From: Mageeibacillus sp. UBA1243
GTDB lineage: Bacteria > Bacillota > Clostridia > UBA1212
Direction of reading: 5' to 3'
Assembly: GCA_002308595.1 (NCBI GenBank)
Contig: DBWH01000005.1
Coordinates: forward strand, 35,631 to 51,225
Length of the DNA: 15,595 nt
Part shown: positions 7,662 to 13,754 of the stretch, piece by piece
Position numbering within the stretch: the first letter of the stretch is position 1
Layout: every line of letters begins with the position of its first letter
Notes under the pieces: generated by a model
Seen by the model: only the letters and a program-made list of their open reading frames with translations
What the model was told of the DNA's origin: nothing
Databases searched by the model: none
Made by a program: the position numbers and the translations under genes

Positions 7662-8411
7662 TTATACAGCAACGAGAGCCGCCGTTATGTCGTCCTCGCT
7701 GCCGCAGCCGAGCGCGCATCTTATGAGAGACTTGCAGAGGTTTTCGAGGCTCTGAAGTTTATTCTCGCGGAAAATGGCGCTTATTTCATAGTCATCAGCG
7801 GCAGAGCAGAGTCCGTCGCTGCAAAGCATAAATATGTCACCGCTCAAAACGTCAACCGCGTACATATCCGGAAGACCTGCGGGGGCCGTACCCGAAAGGA
7901 AGCCCATGGCCTTGGTTATTGCGTTGGTCGAGAGGTATTTTCTTATTTCGTCCCTCGTGTAGCCCTTGTCGAGCATGAGCTGGGCAATTGAGTGGTCCTT
8001 AGTAAGCTGAGTAAGCTTGCCGCCCCTGAACACGTAAGCTCTGCTGTCGCCGACGTTGCAGATGACCGCCCTGCTTTCGCTTTCGATGAGCGCGATTATT
8101 ACAATCGTCGAGCCCATGCCTTTTCTGTCGGGATTGCCCGCGGCCTCGTCCTCGATGATCCTGCTGACTTTCACAACCGAATCCGAGATGAAATCCGAAA
8201 GGCCTTCCTCTCCGTCATAAACGTATTTCCGGGCGATTTCGAGAAACTTAAACACCGAAAGACTTCCGGCAACATCACCCGCAGCGTGCCCGCCCATACC
8301 GTCCGCGACAACCGTAAACCTCACTTTTCGGTCAGCAGAAACACAGGCCCCGAAGAAATCTTCGTTGACCTTTTTCCCGTAACCAAGTCGGCTGATTGCG
8401 TAGCTTTCCAC
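7662..8411 (-). CDS. stp: PP2C-family Ser/Thr protein phosphatase (PrpC/Stp)
   Basis: A 249-aa metal-dependent (PPM) phosphatase that reverses PrkC phosphorylation in the cytoplasm. Hallmarks in order are KVNEDFF (14-20), VADGMGGHAAGDVAG (35-49) with metal ligand D37, MGSTIV (99-104), NVGDSRAYVFRGGKL (119-133), LTKDHS (136-141), MLCSDGL (195-201) with D199, and GSEDDITAAL (237-246) with D240/D241. The usual GxDNIT end motif is SEDDIT here. Length is typical, with no membrane segment. The start is GTG at 8411 with AAGGAG seven bases upstream. It is the first gene after a strong promoter, and prkC follows within 40 nt. Confidence 0.97.
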   Translation of the reverse strand: MESYAISRLGYGKKVNEDFFGACVSADRKVRFTVVADGMGGHAAGDVAGSLSVFKFLEIARKYVYDGEEGLSDFISDSVVKVSRIIEDEAAGNPDRKGMGSTIVIIALIESESRAVICNVGDSRAYVFRGGKLTQLTKDHSIAQLMLDKGYTRDEIRKYLSTNAITKAMGFLSGTAPAGLPDMYAVDVLSGDIFMLCSDGLCSAADDYEISAIFRENKLQSLENLCKSLIRCALGCGSEDDITAALVAV

Positions 8412-8431
8412 GGCGGTCTCCTTTTTGATTT

Positions 8432-8452
8432 AGCGGCTAACTTCCGTCCGCT
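8432..8452 (-). other. short hairpin in the stp leader
   Basis: AGCGG (8452-8448 on the minus strand) can pair with CCGCT (8436-8432). It lies between the predicted transcription start and the AAGGAG of stp. The stem is only five to six pairs, so it may be chance; it does not overlap the ribosome binding site. Confidence 0.3.
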
Positions 8453-8479
8453 GCGTTCTGATGGATTTTTCCACGGCTT

Positions 8480-8507
8480 ATTATACAACAAATCGTCCCG
8501 ATTTCAA
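8480..8507 (-). promoter_or_regulatory. sigma-A promoter of the stp-prkC-rsgA-rpe-rqcH operon
   Basis: Read on the minus strand there is a -35 TTGAAA (8507-8502), a 16-bp spacer and a consensus -10 TATAAT (8485-8480). An A/T-rich stretch lies immediately upstream (about 8508-8540). Transcription should begin near 8473, giving a leader of about 60 nt before the GTG of stp. It lies between rlmN and stp and so separates the two minus-strand operons. Confidence 0.85.
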
Positions 8508-8560
8508 TTAAATAAATTTAATTTTAATAAATAATAAATCGCCAATGCGGCAAAAACATG

Positions 8561-8580
8561 TCGAAAAAGCCCGCTTTCGA
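8561..8580 (-). terminator. possible weak terminator after rlmN
   Basis: An inverted repeat TCGAAA...TTTCGA with an eight-base core lies 16 nt past the rlmN stop. A run of five T follows about four bases later on the minus strand. The stem is AT-rich, so termination would be weak and some read-through into stp is possible. Confidence 0.35.
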
Positions 8581-8595
8581 TAAAATCCGCAAAAT

Positions 8596-9645
8596 TTACT
8601 GCTGAGTCTCTTCTGTTATAACGCTCTTTCTCAGCTGACCGCAGGCCGCGCTTATATCGCGCCCGAGCTCTCTTCTCACGGTCGCTTCGATGCCCTTTTC
8701 CTCAAGATAACCTTTGAATCTTTCGATTGCCGACCTGTCGGGTCTTTCAAAACCGGTGCCTGTGACCTTATTTACCGGTATGAGGTTTACGTGGCATTGG
8801 AGATGAGAAAGCCTTCTTGCAAGCTCGCCCGCATGCCTTCTTGAGTCGTTGACGCCCGCTATTAGCGAATACTCAAACGTCACCCTTCTTCCCGTGATTT
8901 TTACGTATTCCCTGCAGGCGGCAAAAAGCTCGTCAAGCGGGAAGCGTTTATTTACAGGCATGATTTCCGACCTTTCCTCGTCAAAGGGATTGTGGAGAGA
9001 CACGGAGAGAGTCACAGGTATGTTTTCACCTGCAAGCCTAAAAATGTTAGGGACAATGCCGCACGTCGAAAGCGATATCTTTCTCGCGCTTATATTCAGC
9101 CCGTCGGGGCTCGTGACAATCTTCAGGAACTTTATGATGTTGTCGTAATTGTCAAGGGGCTCGCCGATACCCATGATGACGATGTGGCCGATTCTGATGT
9201 TTTTGAATTTATTGACGGCAATGATCTGCCCGAGTATCTCACCCGGCGTCAAATCTCTTGAAAAGGCGATGCCCGAGGAAGCGCAGAACTTGCAGCCCAT
9301 CCTGCAGCCCGCCTGCGACGATACGCACACCGAGTAGCCGTAGTTGTACTTCATGAGCACGCACTCGACAAGCACTCCGTCATAAAGCTTAAATAGAAAC
9401 TTCACCGTCTCGTCAAGCTTTGACTCCCTTACAAGCATGATCTCCGGAATTCCGGAAACTGCGGCTTCTTTCAGCCTCTCCCTGTCTGCTTTGGAGAGCG
9501 TCGTTATATTCTCAATGTCATCGCCGATGAGAAGTCTTCCCATAATCTGCCCCGCCCTGTATTCGGGCATGTTCAAAGATCTCACGAAAGCCTTAAGCTC
9601 CGTGAGGTCAAGATCAAGCAGCCTGATTTTTGCATCTTCGCCCAT
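8596..9645 (-). CDS. rlmN: RlmN, dual-specificity 23S rRNA/tRNA adenine-C2 methyltransferase (radical SAM)
   Basis: A 349-aa radical SAM enzyme that methylates C2 of A2503 in 23S rRNA and of A37 in some tRNAs, affecting decoding fidelity and peptidyl-transferase-centre antibiotics. The Fe-S cluster cysteines are C114, C118 and C121 in CRMGCKFC. The two mechanistic cysteines are also present: C107 in VCVSSQAGC and C335 in ISAACGQL. Other family motifs are MGIGEPLDN (158-166), STCGIVP (193-199), VSLHNP (215-220) and FEYSLIAGVND (257-267). It is RlmN, not Cfr, judging by its housekeeping position and sequence. The ATG at 9645 is preceded by AAGGCGG at seven bases. It sits 52 nt behind fmt, directly, without the rsmB often found between them. 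Confidence 0.97.
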   Translation of the reverse strand: MGEDAKIRLLDLDLTELKAFVRSLNMPEYRAGQIMGRLLIGDDIENITTLSKADRERLKEAAVSGIPEIMLVRESKLDETVKFLFKLYDGVLVECVLMKYNYGYSVCVSSQAGCRMGCKFCASSGIAFSRDLTPGEILGQIIAVNKFKNIRIGHIVIMGIGEPLDNYDNIIKFLKIVTSPDGLNISARKISLSTCGIVPNIFRLAGENIPVTLSVSLHNPFDEERSEIMPVNKRFPLDELFAACREYVKITGRRVTFEYSLIAGVNDSRRHAGELARRLSHLQCHVNLIPVNKVTGTGFERPDRSAIERFKGYLEEKGIEATVRRELGRDISAACGQLRKSVITEETQQ

Positions 9646-9674
9646 GGGAAAACCGCCTTAAATAACGTCTGTGC

Positions 9675-9691
9675 GCCTCTTGATTTGAGGC
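9675..9691 (-). other. small intergenic inverted repeat between fmt and rlmN
   Basis: GCCTC (9691-9687) and GAGGC (9679-9675) on the minus strand enclose a seven-base loop in the 52-nt fmt-rlmN spacer. No T-run follows, so it is not a classical terminator. It may be an mRNA stability element or chance. Confidence 0.3.
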
Positions 9692-9697
9692 TTATTG

Positions 9698-10633
9698 TCA
9701 ACCGAAAACGCCCGAAATCGTATGTCCGTTAAGGTATGATCTTACGTCCATCCTCTTTGAATTCTCGGGCTGAATTTCAAAAACTTCGATTGCGTTTCTC
9801 CCGCATTTTACGGTAAAACTCTTCTTATCGACCGAAACTATCGTACCCGGCGCGGCACCGCTGTCGTCTTCCTTTACAGCGGTATTGAAAAGCTTGAACT
9901 TTTTACCGCCGAGAAAAGCCGTCGCACCCGGTTTATCGTCAAGACTTCTTATGAGATTGTGAACCTTTTCCGCGTCAAGTTTAAAATCGATTATCTCCTG
10001 CTCTCTTAAAAGAGGCGGGGCAAATGTCGCCAATGAATCATCCTGCGGAATGCGCTTCACAGTCCCGTCGACAAGACCTTTAAGTGTCTTTACGATAAGG
10101 TCCGCACCGATATCCGAGAGACGGTCGCTGAGCTCGCGAAGGGTCATATTGGCGGTAATCTCACACTCATCTTTCAGGAGCATGTCGCCTGTGTCCATGC
10201 CTATGTCGGACATCATTGTCGTGACGCCTGAGACCTTCTCGCCGTCCATGACAGCCTTCTGAATCGGGTTTGCGCCGCGGTATTTTGGGAGAAGGCTTGC
10301 GTGAACGTTGACGGTACCCATTTTAGGCATGTCAAGAATCTCTTTGGAAAGAATCTTTCCGTACGCACAGGTCACGAAAAAGTCCGCCTCGTATTGCGAA
10401 AGCTCTTCGTAAAACTCAGGTGTCTTGATCTTTTCGGGCGAAAGAACAGGTATGCCAAGATTAAGAGCCTTCTCTTTCACTGCACACTGAGCCATCCTGT
10501 TTCCGCGACCCTTCGGACTGTCGGCCTTTGTCACGCAGCAGATGACCTTGAAGTTTTCATTCAGCTTTTCAAGTACGGGCACAGCGAAGTCCGGAGTGCC
10601 CATAAAAACGATCTTTATATCAGAACTGTTCAC
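9698..10633 (-). CDS. fmt: methionyl-tRNA formyltransferase
   Basis: A 311-aa enzyme that transfers a formyl group from 10-formyl-tetrahydrofolate to initiator Met-tRNA. The N-terminal hydrolase fold has VFMGTPDFAVPVL (9-21), PKGRGNRM (40-47), VNVHASLLPKYRGANPIQ (108-125) with catalytic N109 and H111, and DIGMDTGDM (143-151) with D147. A C-terminal beta-barrel (about 208-305) binds tRNA. Length is typical. The start is GTG at 10633 with GGAGG five bases upstream. It lies 18 nt after the def stop, the usual def-fmt pairing that balances formylation with deformylation. Confidence 0.97.
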   Translation of the reverse strand: MNSSDIKIVFMGTPDFAVPVLEKLNENFKVICCVTKADSPKGRGNRMAQCAVKEKALNLGIPVLSPEKIKTPEFYEELSQYEADFFVTCAYGKILSKEILDMPKMGTVNVHASLLPKYRGANPIQKAVMDGEKVSGVTTMMSDIGMDTGDMLLKDECEITANMTLRELSDRLSDIGADLIVKTLKGLVDGTVKRIPQDDSLATFAPPLLREQEIIDFKLDAEKVHNLIRSLDDKPGATAFLGGKKFKLFNTAVKEDDSGAAPGTIVSVDKKSFTVKCGRNAIEVFEIQPENSKRMDVRSYLNGHTISGVFG

Positions 10634-10651
10634 AAAAACCTCCGCGGTCTT

Positions 10652-11116
10652 TCATTCCTCTTCGACGCGCTCCATTTCAACGGCCTTGTCCTTGTAGAGG
10701 ATGCCGTCAAGGTGATCAAACTCGTGGCAGCAGATGACCGCAAGGAAACCCTCCGCCGTAAACGAAATCTTCTCGCCGAACTCGTTAAGCGCCTCGACGT
10801 AAACCTTCATCGGCCTCTTGCACTTGCCGCGAAAACCCGGAACGCTGAGGCACCCTTCCTGTGAAAGCTGCTCGCCCTCGCTCTCAACTATAACGGGGTT
10901 TACGAGCTTGTAAACGTGGCCCTCTCTGTCGTCAATGACAGCCATTCTTTTCGGAATGCCTATCTGAGGCGCCGCAAGACCGACGCCGTCGCTGTCGTAC
11001 ATTGTCTCCAGCATATCGGCAAGTATCTTCCTGATGCCGTCATTTACGACCGCAACCTCTTTGCATATTTCTCTGAGGACCGGATTCCCGTCCGTTCTAA
11101 CGTTTCTGATGGCCAT
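10652..11116 (-). CDS. def: peptide deformylase
   Basis: A 154-aa metalloenzyme that removes the N-formyl group from nascent proteins at the ribosome exit. All three motifs are intact: GVGLAAPQIG (44-53), EGCLS (87-91) with metal ligand C89, and HEFDH (131-135) supplying two His ligands and the catalytic Glu. The sequence lacks large insertions, as in short type-1-like deformylases. The ATG at 11116 has AGGAGG five bases upstream. It is the first gene of the def-fmt-rlmN operon and has its own promoter; priA, often upstream of def in Firmicutes, is not here. Confidence 0.97.
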   Translation of the reverse strand: MAIRNVRTDGNPVLREICKEVAVVNDGIRKILADMLETMYDSDGVGLAAPQIGIPKRMAVIDDREGHVYKLVNPVIVESEGEQLSQEGCLSVPGFRGKCKRPMKVYVEALNEFGEKISFTAEGFLAVICCHEFDHLDGILYKDKAVEMERVEEE

Positions 11117-11167
11117 AAAAGCCTCCTGTGACAGATTGTGTATGACGCCGATATGAGCGCGTCCCCT

Positions 11168-11196
11168 ATTATAAGACAGATTTACCTTCTTCGCAA
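11168..11196 (-). promoter_or_regulatory. sigma-A promoter of the def-fmt-rlmN operon
   Basis: On the minus strand there is a -35 TTGCGA (11196-11191), a 17-bp spacer and a consensus -10 TATAAT (11173-11168). Transcription would start near 11161, leaving a leader of about 45 nt that ends in the AGGAGG of def. The strong terminator at 11240-11280 isolates it from the gene upstream. Confidence 0.85.
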
Positions 11197-11239
11197 GAAA
11201 TTTGCCTTAATCACCGTTTTTGAAACCGATACCGCCAAT

Positions 11240-11280
11240 AAAAAACCGTGCCTCCATTTTCCTAAAAGGCACGGTTTTTT
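11240..11280 (-). terminator. strong Rho-independent terminator after the 165-aa membrane protein gene
   Basis: A perfect 13-bp inverted repeat: AAAAAACCGTGCC (11240-11252) and GGCACGGTTTTTT (11268-11280), with a 15-base loop. On the minus strand the GC-rich stem is followed by TTTTTTAT. It begins 20 nt past the stop at 11300. The A/T tails on both sides would let it work in either direction, though no plus-strand gene enters it. Confidence 0.93.
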
Positions 11281-11299
11281 AAATTCCAGGGGGTATATA

Positions 11300-11797
11300 T
11301 CACTCATCGCCTTCGTAAGAATCTTTCCCGGCGTGTGTGCTTTCTCGTGTTGCGGCTTTCTGTTCCGCTGCGGCGCGGTTCCTTGAGCCTGACTTTTCTT
11401 CATCGTCCGCGCTCTTCTTTTCAAGCTTGGGTTCGAGGCTTATGAAGAACTGGATGAAGTATGTGACGCAGAATATGATCAATGCCGTCGTCGTGTCTTT
11501 AATCTTTCCGAATGGCTCATAAAGGAAAAGAACCACAGCGGACGTTACGAGCAGAACGGATTTGATTATCGTCCTGATAAGATATTTTCTGTTTCCGAGC
11601 ATGTCCCTGTTTGCGATAACAGGAAGGATGATTTCTATCACTGCCACACTTACAACGGCAAGAGCAAGGAGCAGAGACGATACAGCTCTCTTTCCGTCTC
11701 CGAGATTGAATACTTTGAACTCAATCAGAAGGAATGCGACGAGTGAAAGCAGAATGATTACATAAAAAATATTTGTAAGAACATTTCTGAATTTCAT
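11300..11797 (-). CDS. small four-helix membrane protein of unknown function
   Basis: A 165-aa protein that I do not recognise. Four hydrophobic segments are visible at about 8-27, 38-61, 73-93 and 102-120, joined by short basic loops (KFRN, GKR, NRDMLGNRKYLIR). A strongly charged, probably cytoplasmic tail (122-165) is rich in Lys, Glu, Asp, Arg and Ala and looks disordered. No enzyme or transporter motif is apparent. The ATG at 11797 has AAAGG ten bases upstream, with AGGAG further back. It is a single-gene unit: hisS upstream ends at its own terminator, and a strong terminator follows its stop. The frame is the only long one here and the hydrophobic pattern is coherent, so it is very likely real. 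Confidence 0.8.
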   Translation of the reverse strand: MKFRNVLTNIFYVIILLSLVAFLLIEFKVFNLGDGKRAVSSLLLALAVVSVAVIEIILPVIANRDMLGNRKYLIRTIIKSVLLVTSAVVLFLYEPFGKIKDTTTALIIFCVTYFIQFFISLEPKLEKKSADDEEKSGSRNRAAAEQKAATRESTHAGKDSYEGDE

Positions 11798-11845
11798 TAA
11801 GATTGAACCTTTCTCCTGTATAGTATCTATAATTTCAAATCAGAT

Positions 11846-11868
11846 TGCGGAACGATTATCCGTCCGCA
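11846..11868 (-). other. leader hairpin upstream of the membrane protein gene
   Basis: TGCGG..CCGCA with an inner ACG..CGT pair forms an eight-pair stem with one bulged base and a six-base loop. It lies about 50-70 nt upstream of the ATG at 11797, just after a TATAAT-like box (11887-11882 on the minus strand) that lacks a good -35. It may be a 5'-UTR structure. Confidence 0.4.
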
Positions 11869-11909
11869 GCTTCCGACAAAAATTATAAAACAGAATCTTT
11901 AAAAAACGC

Positions 11910-11991
11910 TTGAAATCGTCAAATTTCAATAATTTTGCAACAGCAAAAATTTCCTAAATCATCGGGATTTAAAAAATATAACGACTGTTAT
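11910..11991. repeat. four consecutive short AT-rich inverted repeats
   Basis: In the spacer between hisS and the membrane protein gene there are four separate dyads: TTGAAAT/ATTTCAA (11910-11929), TTTTGC/GCAAAA (11933-11948), TAAATC/GATTTA (11955-11971) and ATAAC/GTTAT (11978-11991). Their centres are about 21-22 bp apart. The arm sequences differ, so this is not one repeated operator. The rest of the 11798-12014 spacer holds no gene that I can see. Confidence 0.45.
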
Positions 11992-12014
11992 GCAAAATTC
12001 TTAAAATAACGGTC

Positions 12015-12039
12015 AAACGGGCGGTTTTTCCGCCCGTTT
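12015..12039 (-). terminator. Rho-independent terminator of hisS
   Basis: A perfect 10-bp stem, AAACGGGCGG (12015-12024) with CCGCCCGTTT (12030-12039), has a five-base loop and starts nine nt past the hisS stop. The downstream T-run on the minus strand is broken (GTTTGACCGTTATTTT), but the stem is GC-rich. Confidence 0.85.
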
Positions 12040-12047
12040 CAATCATT

Positions 12048-13385
12048 TCAGAACGCAAGTTCTATACCGTTTTCAAAATCCATCGGCACGGTTGTCTGCT
12101 CGCCTGTTTTCATATTCTTTACGGTAACCGTTCCGTTTTCGCGCTCGCTCTCGCCGCACACGAAGACGTAAGGGATTCCGAGCTTGTCGGCATAGCCCAT
12201 CTTTTTAGCCATCTTGCCGCCGTTGACGTAAGTCTCAGTCGGGACGCCTCTGTTTCTCATCGCGGCCGCGACCTTGATCGCGTACTCAATCGAATCGTCC
12301 ATGGGCACGACAAGCACCTTGGAGATTGAAGCCCTCTCCCCGCTCTCGATAAGGCCCGATTCCTTAAGCTGGAAGAACAGTCTCGAAAGACCGATCGCGA
12401 TGCCGACGCCGGGAAGCTTCTGGTTTGTGTAGTTTGATGCAAGTTCGTCATACCTTCCGCCCGAGCAGATGCTGCCGAGTTCCGGATGCTCGTCAAGGAA
12501 AGTCTCGTAAACCGTACCCGTGTAATAGTCAAGGCCTCTTGCTATCCTGAGGTTCACCTTGATCGAATTCTCCGGCACACCGTAAGCACCGACCGCTCCG
12601 CATACCGTCTCAAGCTCGCTGACGCCCTCGTTGAAAAGTTCGTTCTCAATGTTCCACGTCTTAACCTCCGAAAGCACGTCCGCAGGTTTTCCGCAAAGGC
12701 CGGCAAGCTTCAGCGTCGCATCTATGCATTCCTGAGAAATGCCGAGCTCCGAAAGCTCTTTTGAAACCGCTGCCGGGCCCGCCTTGTCGAGTCTGTCGAC
12801 CGCTCGCAGGACCTCTGTGATATTGGCGACACCGAACGACTCAAAGAAACCGCCAAGGAGCTTCCTGTTGTTGATCATAATCGTGAACCCGCCAAGGTCA
12901 AGATTCTTGAACGTCTGGTAGATGACACCCACGATTTCGGCATCGTTAAGAATGGAGAGCGTTCCGTTGCCGACAATGTCAATGTCGCACTGGTAAAACT
13001 CCCTGAATCTGCCCTTCTGAGGCCTCTCGCCCCTGTAAACTCTTCCTATGTGGTATCTTCTGAAGGGGAACGTGAGCTCGCCGTAGTGCATGCTGACGTA
13101 TCTTGCAAGAGGAACCGTAAGGTCAAAACGCATCGCAAGGTCGCTGTCGCCCTTCTGGAATCTGTAAACCTGTTTTTCGGTGTCTCCGCCGCTCTTTGCA
13201 AGAAGCACGTCGGAACGCTCGATGACAGGCGTGTCGATCGGCACGAAGCCGAAGCTCTCGTAGGACGTTCTGATAGTCTCAAGCATCCTGTTGAAAAGTA
13301 TCTGGTCTTTGGGCAGGTACTCGTTGAAGCCCGAAGGCAGAGAAGGATTTACAATCTGCTTTTTTTCGGTTGGTGAATTTCCCAT
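12048..13385 (-). CDS. hisS: histidyl-tRNA synthetase
   Basis: A 445-aa class II synthetase that charges tRNA-His. The catalytic core has SGFNEYLP (18-25), RFDLTVPLARYV (86-97), motif 2 FRRYHIGRVYRGERPQKGRFREFYQCDID (from 108), the histidine-specific ARGLDYYTGTVYE (282-294), SGGRYD (308-313) and motif 3 GVGIAIGLSRL (326-336). The anticodon-binding domain is about 350-445. Motif 2 reads GRFREFYQCDIDIVG rather than the GRYRQFHQ form of many bacteria, which points to the archaeal/eukaryote-like HisRS subtype also found in some Clostridia and Bacteroidetes. The ATG at 13385 has GGAG seven bases upstream. It is transcribed alone from a short leader, too short for a T-box. Confidence 0.97.
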   Translation of the reverse strand: MGNSPTEKKQIVNPSLPSGFNEYLPKDQILFNRMLETIRTSYESFGFVPIDTPVIERSDVLLAKSGGDTEKQVYRFQKGDSDLAMRFDLTVPLARYVSMHYGELTFPFRRYHIGRVYRGERPQKGRFREFYQCDIDIVGNGTLSILNDAEIVGVIYQTFKNLDLGGFTIMINNRKLLGGFFESFGVANITEVLRAVDRLDKAGPAAVSKELSELGISQECIDATLKLAGLCGKPADVLSEVKTWNIENELFNEGVSELETVCGAVGAYGVPENSIKVNLRIARGLDYYTGTVYETFLDEHPELGSICSGGRYDELASNYTNQKLPGVGIAIGLSRLFFQLKESGLIESGERASISKVLVVPMDDSIEYAIKVAAAMRNRGVPTETYVNGGKMAKKMGYADKLGIPYVFVCGESERENGTVTVKNMKTGEQTTVPMDFENGIELAF

Positions 13386-13435
13386 AATTCTTCTCCGTAA
13401 AAGTATGTGGCGGCCTTTCTTTGCCGCACCGGTAT

Positions 13436-13444
13436 TTTATAACA
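13436..13444 (-). promoter_or_regulatory. extended -10 promoter of hisS
   Basis: The minus strand reads TGT directly followed by TATAAA (13441-13436), an extended -10. The -35 position is poor (CTTTTG at 16 bp, within the T-run of the upstream tRNA terminator). The predicted leader of about 45 nt carries a GCGGC/GCCGC hairpin (about 13405-13426) before the ribosome binding site. Confidence 0.6.
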
Positions 13445-13463
13445 TTTTTGCTTAAAACAAAAG

Positions 13464-13489
13464 ACCCGGCGCGATTTAACGAACCGGGT
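13464..13489 (-). terminator. terminator of the tRNA-Lys gene
   Basis: ACCCGG (13489-13484 on the minus strand) pairs with CCGGGT (13469-13464), followed by CTTTTGTTTT. It begins four nt past the CCA end of the tRNA. The plus strand also has a T-run after the stem. Confidence 0.85.
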
Positions 13490-13493
13490 TTTT

Positions 13494-13569
13494 TGGTGAC
13501 CCATCGGAGGCTCGAACTCCGGACACCCTGATTAAAAGCCAGGTGCTCTACCGACTGAGCTAATGAGTC
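13494..13569 (-). tRNA. tRNA-Lys (anticodon UUU)
   Basis: A 76-nt cloverleaf with encoded CCA. The acceptor stem is GACTCAT/ATGGGTC with one G-U pair, D-arm GCTC/GAGC, anticodon stem CCTGG/TCAGG with loop CTTTTAA giving anticodon TTT (UUU), five-base variable loop, and T-arm CGGAG-TTCGAGC-CTCCG. The discriminator base is A. The anticodon UUU reads AAA and AAG. It is a single tRNA gene with its own promoter and terminator, upstream of hisS. Confidence 0.97.
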
Positions 13570-13591
13570 GTGCGCTTTCAGGCGCCGCATT

Positions 13592-13620
13592 ATGATAACA
13601 AATAGTAAAAACGCTGTCAA
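13592..13620 (-). promoter_or_regulatory. promoter of tRNA-Lys
   Basis: On the minus strand a perfect -35 TTGACA (13620-13615), a 17-bp spacer and a -10 TATCAT (13597-13592) place the transcription start about 15 nt upstream of the mature tRNA. This is the closest match to the sigma-A consensus in the window, as expected for stable RNA. Confidence 0.9.
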
Positions 13621-13676
13621 GCACTTTTTTAAACGAAAAGGCGCACGGTTTTAAGAGATTTTTTAAGTTGACTGTC

Positions 13677-13705
13677 TTGAAAAAAACGGGCTTCTGTTGT
13701 AAATT
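13677..13705 (+). promoter_or_regulatory. promoter of the DMT transporter gene
   Basis: A -35 TTGAAA (13677-13682), 17-bp spacer and -10 TAAATT (13700-13705) lie 50 bp before the ATG at 13755. It points away from the tRNA promoter, with the two -35 boxes 56 bp apart. Its position shows that the longer open frame beginning at 13668 cannot be the true start. Confidence 0.65.
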
Positions 13706-13754
13706 ACACTTGCCGGCAAGGACATTGGCGGCAACGAAGAAGGTTCATCAGTCT

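Noticed and set aside
8596..9645. Cfr-type antibiotic-resistance methyltransferase
   Set aside because: The gene is in the conserved fmt-stp position and matches RlmN motifs. Nothing suggests a mobile resistance gene.
11882..11887. TATAAT-like box as a promoter for the 165-aa membrane protein
   Set aside because: The -10 is perfect on the minus strand, but no acceptable -35 lies 16-18 bp upstream and no TG extension is present. It is mentioned with the leader hairpin only.
11910..11991. CRISPR array
   Set aside because: Each dyad differs in sequence, there are no identical repeats of 20 bp or more, and no cas gene is nearby.
13386..13493. T-box or other riboswitch upstream of hisS
   Set aside because: The leader is only about 45 nt, and the preceding tRNA terminator lies immediately upstream. 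There is no room for a T-box and no T-box core sequence is seen.
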